Shown one piece after another: positions 1 through 4,545 of a stretch of 7,575 bases of DNA. The position numbers and the translations under genes are program-made. The stretch is from Acidobacteriota bacterium (GTDB lineage Bacteria; Acidobacteriota; HRBIN11). Positions within the stretch are counted from its first letter, which is position 1, and each line of letters opens with the position of its first letter. Location: the NCBI GenBank assembly GCA_030550225.1, contig JAUQPV010000119.1, positions 1 to 7,575 of the forward strand, written 5' to 3'. The notes beneath the pieces are model-generated. The model had not been told where the DNA came from. It ran no database searches and was given only the letters and a program-made list of their open reading frames with translations.

Positions 1-1
1 G

Positions 2-391
2 TTGCTACGGCCGGAGGAGTACGACGTGTTGGCGACGCCGAACCTGAATGGGGACTACCTGTCGGACGCCCTGGCGGCGCAGGTGGGGGGCCTGGGGATG
101 GCGCCGGGGGCGAACGTCGGGGACGGGGCCGCCATCTTCGAGGCGACCCACGGGTCGGCCCCCAAGTATGCAGGCCTCGACAAGGTGAACCCGACGTCGC
201 TGATCCTCTCGGGGGTGATGATGTTGGAGTGGCTGGGGTGGGGGGAGGCGGCGGGGCGGGTCGTGCGGGGCTTGGAGGCGACGTTCGAGGAGCGGTACGT
301 GACGTATGACCTGGCGCGGCAGATGGCGGGGGCGACGGAGGTGCGGACGTCGCAGTTTGCCGAGCGGGTCGTGCGGAATATGGGAGGATAG
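2..391 (+). CDS. icd: NADP-dependent isocitrate dehydrogenase, C-terminal part (gene runs off the left edge)
   Basis: This is the last 129 codons of a TCA-cycle enzyme that oxidatively decarboxylates isocitrate to 2-oxoglutarate, with cofactor reduction, in the cytoplasm. The fragment closely follows the C-terminal part of the E. coli-type enzyme, as I remember that sequence: NLNGDYLSDALAAQVGG (residues 14-30 of the fragment), APGANVGD, then FEATHGSAPKYAG and DKVNP. The residues that in E. coli Icd contact the 2'-phosphate of NADP (Lys344, Tyr345, Val351, Tyr391, Arg395) appear to be conserved as K55, Y56, V62, Y102 and R106. This argues for NADP rather than NAD and against 3-isopropylmalate dehydrogenase. 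The leading TTG codon is an internal Leu, not a start. Codon third positions are strongly G-rich (gcg, ggg, gtg), unlike the C-rich usage of the genes downstream. It ends at TAG 389-391, followed at once by a short-repeat array. Confidence 0.95.
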   Translation: MLRPEEYDVLATPNLNGDYLSDALAAQVGGLGMAPGANVGDGAAIFEATHGSAPKYAGLDKVNPTSLILSGVMMLEWLGWGEAAGRVVRGLEATFEERYVTYDLARQMAGATEVRTSQFAERVVRNMGG

Positions 392-396
392 GAAGT

Positions 397-417
397 TAGG
401 TGTTGGGTGCGGAGTGT
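397..417 (+). repeat. Degenerate 7-bp tandem array (TAGGTGT TGGGTGC GGAGTGT)
   Basis: Three consecutive heptamers begin six bases after the icd stop. The first two units (TAGGTGTTGGGTGC) recur exactly, on the opposite strand, at 2641-2654. Heptad arrays of this look resemble the short tandemly repeated repetitive sequences known in cyanobacteria and some other bacteria. Any role here is unknown. Confidence 0.6.
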
Positions 418-422
418 TACCG

Positions 423-535
423 TCCCGGTGAGAAAGAGGCTCTGGATTAAAGTCCTTATTCTACCCTTTCCCACCGGGAAGGGAGGTGGAGCCGACAAAA
501 CGGTGGATGGTGTTCCTATCCACCTATAAAGGTGG
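423..535 (+). other. Structured gap between icd and the SDR gene: one long and several competing hairpins
   Basis: A 14-bp inverted repeat with one mismatch joins 423-436 to 466-479 around a 29-nt loop. Downstream are one further CCACC and three GGTGG blocks, plus the CCACC inside the first hairpin's right arm (CCACC 471-475 and 520-524; GGTGG 485-489, 502-506 and 531-535). The 7-bp stem 502-508/518-524 and the 5-bp stem 520-524/531-535, with loop TATAAA, share bases and cannot form together. None is followed by a run of T, so a classical terminator is not evident. The region could end icd transcription or act as a leader for the SDR gene. No convincing -35/-10 promoter pair was found. Confidence 0.4.
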
Positions 536-552
536 GCCCCGAGCCGCTTTCC

Positions 553-592
553 TGCCTTATTGCCTTACTGCCCGATTGCCTTACCGCCTCTT
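553..592 (+). repeat. Degenerate 8-bp tandem array, consensus NGCCNNAY, five units
   Basis: The units are TGCCTTAT, TGCCTTAC, TGCCCGAT, TGCCTTAC and a decayed CGCCTCTT, in strict 8-bp register. The array ends four bases before the GGGAG ribosome binding site of the SDR gene. The same unit type lies just upstream of the thioesterase gene (1485-1516) and, as an inverted pair, upstream of rnhB (6300-6406). An open frame runs through it from a TTG at 560, but the resulting peptide is repeat-derived. Confidence 0.7.
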
Positions 593-607
593 CATGGGAG
601 TGGATGG

Positions 608-1315
608 ATGACGTGGGAAGGTCGAGCGGCGATCGTCACCGGCGCCGGCCGGGGTATCGGTCGGGCCATCGCCCAGGCTTTGGGCCGAGAGCGCATGCAG
701 GTCGGCCTCCTGGGCCGACGGGTCTCTGACTTGGAGGCCGTCGCTCAGGAAGTTCGGACGGCCGGCGGACGGCCCGTCGTGCTCCAGGCGGACGTGCGAG
801 CCTATGCCTCGCTGGAGCGGGCTTTCCAAGACTTTTGGACGACGACGGGTCGGCTGGACGTCTTGGTCAATAACGCGGGTATCGGCATCTTCCGACCCGT
901 CGAGGAGATGACGCCGGAGGAGTTCGACGACGTCATCCGGACGAACCTGTACGGCGTCTTCTACTGCTGTAAACTGGCTATTCCCCTGATGAGACAGACA
1001 GGCGGGGGCTACATCATCCAGGTCGGCTCCCTGGCGGGTCGGAACCCCATCGTCGGCGGGGCGGCTTACTGTGCATCCAAATTTGCGGTCCGGGGTTTCT
1101 CGGAAAGCTTGATGCTGGAGGTCCGGTACGATGACATCAAGGTCACGACGATCGCCCCTGGCTCGGTCGATACCCATTTTGGGGGCCACGCGGGGAGCGA
1201 GGCCTGGAAGCTTCGGCCAGAAGACGTTGCCCAGGTCGTCATCGACCTTCTCCACACGGCCCCGCATGCCCTGGCGAGCTACGTCGAGCTCCGGCCCTTG
1301 AAGCCCCGGAAGTGA
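608..1315 (+). CDS. Classical short-chain dehydrogenase/reductase (SDR), substrate unknown
   Basis: This 235-residue Rossmann-fold oxidoreductase should interconvert a carbonyl and a hydroxyl group using NAD(P)(H) in the cytoplasm. The visible classical SDR signature is the glycine-rich TGAGRGIG (11-18), NNAG (88-91), Asn113, catalytic Ser141, YCASK giving Tyr154 and Lys158, and the PG after strand 6 (184-185). The GRR at 36-38, after the second strand, favours NADP(H). The protein is slightly shorter than typical FabG-like enzymes (about 245 residues), with a basic PLKPRK end. I chose ATG 608 because GGGAG (596-600) sits 7 bases upstream. The longer reading from TTG 560 adds 16 residues coded by an octamer repeat and is unlikely. 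A FabG-type 3-oxoacyl reductase or a sugar/alcohol reductase are both possible; the gap-separated thioesterase downstream does not settle it. Confidence 0.92.
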   Translation: MTWEGRAAIVTGAGRGIGRAIAQALGRERMQVGLLGRRVSDLEAVAQEVRTAGGRPVVLQADVRAYASLERAFQDFWTTTGRLDVLVNNAGIGIFRPVEEMTPEEFDDVIRTNLYGVFYCCKLAIPLMRQTGGGYIIQVGSLAGRNPIVGGAAYCASKFAVRGFSESLMLEVRYDDIKVTTIAPGSVDTHFGGHAGSEAWKLRPEDVAQVVIDLLHTAPHALASYVELRPLKPRK

Positions 1316-1318
1316 ATG

Positions 1319-1339
1319 GGGACTGGGTCTTCAAGTCCC
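1319..1339 (+). terminator. Hairpin just after the SDR stop, possible weak terminator
   Basis: A 6-bp stem GGGACT/AGTCCC (1319-1324 and 1334-1339) with a 9-nt loop starts 3 bases after the TGA stop. It is followed by GTGACGTCGG rather than a T-run, so it may be a 3'-end stabilising hairpin rather than an intrinsic terminator. Confidence 0.3.
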
Positions 1340-1457
1340 GTGACGTCGGGATGACGGGACGGGGTGGCGAGGTGACGGGGTAAAATCCGAAACGCTCAGG
1401 TTGTACTCCAGCTCTTTCATCGACTCCATCACCTCGTTACTTCATCACTCCGTCACG
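1340..1457. repeat. Facing pair of degenerate 7-bp arrays (GTGACGG-like left, GTCACTC-like right)
   Basis: The left arm, 1340-1381, reads as six heptamers: GTGACGT, CGGGATG, ACGGGAC, GGGGTGG, CGAGGTG, ACGGGGT. The right arm, about 1419-1457, holds the complementary style (CATCACC, CATCACT, CCGTCAC). CGAGGTGA at 1368-1375 is perfectly complementary to TCACCTCG at 1429-1436. The roughly 40 nt between the arms are more AT-rich. TAAAAT at 1381-1386 resembles a -10 box but has no -35 partner. Confidence 0.5.
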
Positions 1458-1484
1458 CGATCAAAACCCGACGCGCAACCCTAA

Positions 1485-1516
1485 AGCCCGATGGCCCGAC
1501 TGCCTTACTGCCGCAT
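1485..1516 (+). repeat. Degenerate 8-bp tandem array, four NGCCNNAY units, upstream of the thioesterase
   Basis: The units AGCCCGAT, GGCCCGAC, TGCCTTAC and TGCCGCAT run in register and stop 5 bases before the GGAG ribosome binding site. The 12-mer TGCCTTACTGCC (1501-1512) is identical to 561-572 in the array upstream of the SDR gene. The placement relative to the start codon is also alike: the arrays end 15 bases before both starts. Confidence 0.65.
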
Positions 1517-1531
1517 CCCTTGGAGTCCGAC

Positions 1532-1969
1532 ATGACCCGACCGGCCGGACGGCTCAGCATCGACGTCGAGGTCCGATTTCGGGACTGTGACCCGATGGGT
1601 CATGTGAACAACGCCGTGTACCTGACCTACTTGGAGGAGGCCCGCAAGCACTACTGGCGGGAAGTCTTGGGCGTCGAGGACTACCGTCAGGTCGACTTTA
1701 TCCTGGCCCGGGTAGAGATCGACTTCCGGGCCCCGGCGTTTCCGGGTCAAGTCCTCCGGGTGTGGATCCGGGCCGGCGAGCTTCGGCGGTCCAGCTTTGA
1801 CTTTCATTACGAAATCCGGGATGCGGCGACGGACGGTCTGATCGCTGAAGCCCGGACCGTGCAGGTCATGTACGACTATGCGCATCAACGGCCCAAGCCG
1901 ATCCCGGACGGCGTCCGGGACCGCATCAGGGCCTTTGAGGCTGGGTTTTCCCCTGCCGGTAAGCCCTGA
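1532..1969 (+). CDS. Hotdog-fold acyl-CoA thioesterase, 4HBT/YbgC-like
   Basis: This 145-residue protein should hydrolyse an acyl-CoA thioester to the free acid and CoA in the cytoplasm. The N-terminal block VRFRDCDPMGHVNN (14-27), followed by YLTYLEEAR, matches the 4-hydroxybenzoyl-CoA thioesterase family. Asp20 aligns with the catalytic Asp17 of the Pseudomonas enzyme in its DCDPAG context. The length is normal for a single hotdog domain, which usually works as a dimer or tetramer. I chose ATG 1532 because GGAG (1522-1525) is 6 bases upstream; TTG 1520 in the same frame is less likely. The substrate cannot be read from the sequence. The last 44 bp (1926-1969) are also the 3' end of the archaemetzincin gene on the other strand, an arrangement that leaves no room for a terminator between them. 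Confidence 0.9.
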   Translation: MTRPAGRLSIDVEVRFRDCDPMGHVNNAVYLTYLEEARKHYWREVLGVEDYRQVDFILARVEIDFRAPAFPGQVLRVWIRAGELRRSSFDFHYEIRDAATDGLIAEARTVQVMYDYAHQRPKPIPDGVRDRIRAFEAGFSPAGKP

Positions 1970-2474
1970 TCAGATGCTGGCATTTTGAGCAAAACGCCGG
2001 GCCCTTCGCGTCGGTCTCTCGAATCGTATTCGAGAAGAACATCGCACAGCTTCGGGTGGTGCAGTGTTCCAGGCCCATCAGATGACCGAGCTCGTGGAGG
2101 ACTTCGGTCAGGACCCGGTGGTGCCACCGCTTGGGGTCCGGGCTTTGCAGGCGGGCGAGGCCGACGATGCAGGTCTCGTAGGCTGGTTCGGCCAGGCCGA
2201 ACACGAAGTTAAAGCCGGGGACATACAGGTCCCCCGGATGGAGGGCGACGTTCAAGGCCGTCGGGTCCCGATGGCGTTCGACGACCCACCGAATCAGGCG
2301 AGCGGCGTCCCACTGGCGACGCCGGGCGTTGTAAGCTTCGGGGGGTGACGGGATCGACGGGACGATGAGGACTTCGACGGGGGGCGGCCCCAGGTATATC
2401 GGGACCTCGGCCTGGACCCGGGTCGTCGTGGCGTCAGCTTGCAGAGGTTCAAAAGGGGTGATTACAATATGCAT
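1926..2474 (-). CDS. amzA: Archaemetzincin family zinc metallopeptidase (peptidase M54)
   Basis: This 182-residue protein is a predicted soluble zinc protease of the metzincin type, with no signal peptide. The zinc motif is HELGHLMGLEHC (127-138): His127, His131 and His137 bind catalytic zinc and Glu128 is the base. It is followed by C143-A-M145, where Met145 is the Met-turn, and by CSKC (162-165). The four cysteines 138, 143, 162 and 165 fit the second, structural zinc site specific to archaemetzincins. The DLYVPGFNFVFGLAE block (82-96) is also typical of the family. The start is ATG at 2474-2472 (minus strand), with GAAGG 3-4 bases upstream. The family is known mainly from archaea and vertebrates and from scattered bacteria, and its physiological substrates are poorly known. 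Here the gene converges on the thioesterase gene with a 44-bp 3' overlap and diverges from the LOG-family gene. Confidence 0.9.
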   Translation of the reverse strand: MHIVITPFEPLQADATTTRVQAEVPIYLGPPPVEVLIVPSIPSPPEAYNARRRQWDAARLIRWVVERHRDPTALNVALHPGDLYVPGFNFVFGLAEPAYETCIVGLARLQSPDPKRWHHRVLTEVLHELGHLMGLEHCTTRSCAMFFSNTIRETDAKGPAFCSKCQHLIRAYRQGKTQPQRP

Positions 2475-2553
2475 CGACCTTCAAGCTCTCCAAGAGGTCC
2501 GTCGTGCCGGGTGGACGGGACCGATGGGTCCGGCCGGCGAGACGGACCAGCGT

Positions 2554-2559
2554 ATCATA
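2554..2559 (-). promoter_or_regulatory. Possible -10 box for the archaemetzincin gene
   Basis: Read on the minus strand, this is TATGAT inside GAATTATGATACG, the most AT-rich spot in the divergent gap. It would give a leader of roughly 70 nt. No good -35 hexamer sits 16-18 bases upstream, so this rests on the -10 match and the AT content alone. Confidence 0.25.
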
Positions 2560-2597
2560 ATTCGGCCCCGCCGCCAAAGGGAGAGGCGGATTCAAGG

Positions 2598-2667
2598 TGG
2601 GTGTTCGGTCTTAGGCGCTGGGCGTTAGGTTTTTGAAAAGGCACCCAACACCTAACACCCAAGACCG
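2598..2667. repeat. Inverted pair of 7-bp arrays forming a 25-position palindrome
   Basis: The left arm reads TGGGTGT, TCGGTCT, TAGGCGC, TGGGCGT, TAGGTTT (2598-2632). The right arm, on the opposite strand, reads TGGGTGT, TAGGTGT, TGGGTGC (2661 down to 2641). Pairing 2606-2630 with 2643-2667 gives 19 Watson-Crick pairs out of 25, and the six differences are all transitions. The centre is TTTTTGAAAA. A TTG at 2633 inside the centre opens a longer frame into the LOG gene, but its extra residues are repeat-coded. Confidence 0.75.
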
Positions 2668-2689
2668 TGAGGTTTTGACGAATTACGAG

Positions 2690-3262
2690 ATGGAAGGATT
2701 GGGCCTCGAGGGGCGATGGATCGCCGTCATGGGTTCCGGGCAGGTCGAGCCGGGTCATCCTGTGTATCGACTGGCGGAAGCATGTGGCCGGGTGTTGGCA
2801 GAAGCCGGCTGGGGCGTCGTGACGGGTGGCTACTTTGGCGTGATGGAGGCCGCCAGCCGGGCGGCTCGGGCGGCGGGCGGTCGGGTCGCCAGCATACCGT
2901 GCCGGGAGTTCCGGCGGGACCGGATTCACCCCTATGCGGACACCGTCCTGTGGACGGACCGGTACGAGGACCGGATTCGGACGTTATGCGAGGTGGCCCA
3001 TGGTTACTGGGTCCTCCCCGGCGGGATCGGCACGATGGCCGAGCTCTTCTACACGTGGAGCATGGCTCAGCTCCGGTACCCCCGCCACAAGCCCGTGATC
3101 CTCGTCGGGCCGCAGTGGCCGGCTATCTTGGAGGGGTGGCGCCAGCACCTTCTAATTCCAGAAGGGGACTGGCGTTATATCCAGTGGGCCACTGACCCGA
3201 CGGAAGCCCTCACCTTACTGGAGCGCCACCTTCGCGACGCCTCGGGCGATTCGTTCGGATGA
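2690..3262 (+). CDS. LOG-family Rossmann nucleotide-binding protein (putative nucleotide phosphoribohydrolase)
   Basis: This 190-residue protein (from ATG 2690) is of the lysine-decarboxylase-like/LOG fold. Members split a nucleoside 5'-monophosphate into base and ribose 5-phosphate; in plants this releases cytokinin, and in most bacteria the natural substrate is uncertain. Visible motifs are IAVMGSG (11-17), TGGYFGVME (45-53), the Arg-containing RYEDRIR (91-97) and PGGIGTMAE (110-118). Arg95 and Glu118 align with the catalytic Arg and Glu of LOG enzymes. The Lys that normally follows the Arg is Ile96 here, so activity is not assured. The start is uncertain: ATG 2690 lacks a well-spaced ribosome binding site, and TTG 2675 has GAGG only 2 bases upstream. 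The reading from TTG 2633 begins in repeat DNA. HU starts 32 bases downstream, so the two probably share a transcript. Confidence 0.82.
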   Translation: MEGLGLEGRWIAVMGSGQVEPGHPVYRLAEACGRVLAEAGWGVVTGGYFGVMEAASRAARAAGGRVASIPCREFRRDRIHPYADTVLWTDRYEDRIRTLCEVAHGYWVLPGGIGTMAELFYTWSMAQLRYPRHKPVILVGPQWPAILEGWRQHLLIPEGDWRYIQWATDPTEALTLLERHLRDASGDSFG

Positions 3263-3294
3263 TACGGATACCCTACGCAAGTGGAGGAGACACG

Positions 3295-3588
3295 ATGAAC
3301 AAGCGAGACCTCGTGCGTGAGCTGGCCGCCCGAACGGGCCTGCGCTTAGCTCAGGCCCAGATGGTGATAGAAGCACTCTTTGGCGTGCAAGACGAACCCG
3401 GGATCATCGCCTCGGCCCTTCGTTCGGGCCAACGCATCAGCCTGCCTGGGTTCGGCGTTTTCGAAGTCCGGCCGCGGAAGCCCCGGAAGGCGCGAAACCC
3501 CCGGACCGGTGAGCCGGTCGACATCCCCAGTCGAAGGGTCCCGCGCTTTAAGGCCGGCCGGTACCTGAAAGAATTCGTGGCCGGATGA
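3295..3588 (+). CDS. HU-family histone-like DNA-binding protein
   Basis: This 97-residue basic protein binds and bends DNA as a dimer in the nucleoid. The N-terminal helical part begins MNKRDLVRELAARTGL. It is followed by the signature PGFGVFEVRPR (51-61), RNPRTGE (68-74) with the intercalating Pro69 at the arm tip, and VPRFKAGRYLK (82-92). The usual length is about 90; the extra residues include about four around 31-38 (VQDEPGII), between helix 2 and the first strand. I chose ATG 3295 because GGAGGAG (3283-3289) sits 5 bases upstream. An in-frame ATG at 3259 overlaps the LOG stop as ATGA but would add a 12-residue tail unlike HU. HU and IHF subunits are hard to tell apart from one sequence; the RNPRTGE arm favours HU. 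Confidence 0.93.
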   Translation: MNKRDLVRELAARTGLRLAQAQMVIEALFGVQDEPGIIASALRSGQRISLPGFGVFEVRPRKPRKARNPRTGEPVDIPSRRVPRFKAGRYLKEFVAG

Positions 3589-3595
3589 GGCCCCT

Positions 3596-3624
3596 TCGGT
3601 CGTCGGGCCGGTCCCGGCGACCGA
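3596..3624 (+). terminator. Strong hairpin after the HU gene, probable terminator
   Basis: A 12-position stem (3596-3607 with 3613-3624, one G-U pair, otherwise perfect) closes a 5-nt loop, starting 7 bases after the HU stop. The trailing TCATCCTTCCC is pyrimidine-rich but not a clean T-run, so termination may be partial or assisted. Confidence 0.5.
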
Positions 3625-3640
3625 TCATCCTTCCCAAAGA

Positions 3641-3675
3641 GCCCGCGTGATCGGGCGAAATCCCATATCACCGGG
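3641..3675 (+). other. Competing hairpins in the ccmC leader
   Basis: GCCCG/CGGGC (3641-3645 with 3652-3656) competes with a longer stem, CCCG-C-GTGAT paired to ATCACCGGG (3642-3651 with 3667-3675, one bulge). The longer stem would end directly against the CGGAGG ribosome binding site (3676-3681) of ccmC. This may affect ccmC translation but could also be chance in GC-rich DNA. Confidence 0.3.
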
Positions 3676-3692
3676 CGGAGGACGTCATTCCC

Positions 3693-4373
3693 ATGAAACG
3701 GCGATGGCCCGAGGTCTTGTGGGCGCTGAGTGGCCCCGTCGGCGTCATCTTCTGGTGGATGGCCTTTTTCTACGCGCCGCGAGAGCGCGAAATGGGGGAT
3801 GTCCAGCGGATCTTTTACATGCACATGCCGATGGCCTGGACGTCCCTGCTGGCCTATGGGGTCAGTGCCGTCTGGCACGGCCTGTACCTGTGGAAGCGCC
3901 AGGTCCGATGGCTCTTCCACGGATGGGCGTGCGTGTGGGTGGGCGTCGTGACCAATGCCCTCGTCTTGGTGACGGGCATGTGCTGGGCCCGCCCCATCTG
4001 GGGGAGCTGGTGGCCCTGGGAGCCCCGGCTGACGACGACCTTCCTGATGTTCATCATGTATGCGGCCTACCTCGTCCTCTTCGCCGTCCTCCTGCCGGAG
4101 GGCCGTACGCTGGGTATCGTGGCCTACAACTTGTTCAGCGCCGTGAACCTCCCCGTCGTGTACCTGGCGCCCCGTCTATGGCGGGGCCTGCACCCCATCG
4201 TCATCGAGGGCGGCCAGGTCCGTCTGGAACCCGCTATGTGGCACACGGTGCTGGTCGGATGGCTATGGTCCCTCTTGTTGGCCCTCCTCCTCGGGTTCGT
4301 CGCGGACCGGATTCAGTGGGCCCGCTTTCGTTGGGCCCAGTGGCTCTGGTCCGGGGAGGTGTCCGATGCATGA
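3693..4373 (+). CDS. ccmC: Heme-handling protein CcmC of cytochrome c maturation system I
   Basis: This 226-residue integral membrane protein presents heme to the chaperone CcmE at the outer face of the cytoplasmic membrane. About six hydrophobic segments are visible (near 8-27, 46-66, 79-97, 116-134, 143-160 and 183-203). The first conserved heme-ligand His is in FYMHMP (His44) and the second is in GLHP (His167), either side of the tryptophan-rich loop WGSWWPWEPRLT (103-114). That loop is the WWD signature, WGxxWxWDxRL, but the usual Asp is Glu110 and the next residue is Pro111. The length is close to the family norm. The start is ATG 3693, with CGGAGG 11 bases upstream, a long spacing. Its end overlaps the ccmD-like start by 8 bases. 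No ccmA, ccmB, ccmE or ccmF is in the window. Confidence 0.93.
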   Translation: MKRRWPEVLWALSGPVGVIFWWMAFFYAPREREMGDVQRIFYMHMPMAWTSLLAYGVSAVWHGLYLWKRQVRWLFHGWACVWVGVVTNALVLVTGMCWARPIWGSWWPWEPRLTTTFLMFIMYAAYLVLFAVLLPEGRTLGIVAYNLFSAVNLPVVYLAPRLWRGLHPIVIEGGQVRLEPAMWHTVLVGWLWSLLLALLLGFVADRIQWARFRWAQWLWSGEVSDA

Positions 4374-4545
4374 TCCCCGGGTCTTCTACCTGTTCTTGGC
4401 GGGTCTCGTCTTCTGGTTGGGCCTGTGGTTGGCCCTCGGGTGGCTCCTCTGGCAGACCCGCCAGTGGACCCAGCGGCTGGACACCTTCCTGACGTCCCCT
4501 CCGCCCGACGGAGGTCGGCATGGAGAAGCGACGAAGCGGTCCTAA
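4366..4545 (+). CDS. ccmD: CcmD-like small single-span membrane protein (59 residues)
   Basis: CcmD is a small membrane protein that, with CcmABC, helps release heme-loaded CcmE. This 59-codon frame begins MHDPRVFYLFLAGLVFW. It has one hydrophobic segment at about 7-29 followed by a polar, basic stretch (QTRQWTQRLDTFL), the usual layout of CcmD, and it sits directly after ccmC as ccmD normally does. GGGGAGG (4353-4359) lies 6 bases before ATG 4366, an excellent site. The start overlaps the ccmC stop by 8 bases and the end overlaps the next gene by 26 bases, so translation is likely coupled. Sequence conservation in CcmD is low, so the name rests on position, size and topology. The C-terminal 15 or so residues, in the overlap, are not family-like. 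Confidence 0.75.
   Translation: MHDPRVFYLFLAGLVFWLGLWLALGWLLWQTRQWTQRLDTFLTSPPPDGGRHGEATKRS

Noticed and set aside
55..498. 147-codon minus-strand open frame over icd and the gap
   Set aside because: Most of it is antisense to conserved icd sequence and shows no motif.
560..607. Upstream TTG start extending the SDR protein
   Set aside because: The extra residues are coded by the octamer array; ATG 608 has GGGAG at good spacing and gives the normal SDR N-terminus.
392..607. Known riboswitch, tRNA or small RNA in the icd-SDR gap
   Set aside because: Hairpins are present but no known riboswitch core or tRNA arm pattern could be recognised.
581..1267. 228-codon minus-strand open frame over the SDR gene
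   Set aside because: Shadow frame of a gene with intact SDR motifs; no family features of its own.
1381..1386. TAAAAT as a -10 promoter box for the thioesterase
   Set aside because: No -35-like hexamer at 16-18 bases upstream; it lies in the spacer of a repeat pair.
553..1516. CRISPR array
   Set aside because: Units are 7-8 bp, degenerate and directly adjacent, with no spacers and no cas genes.
3647..4492. 281-codon plus-strand open frame in another frame across ccmC
   Set aside because: Pro/Gly/Arg-rich shadow without motifs; ccmC and the ccmD-like frame explain this DNA with proper ribosome sites.
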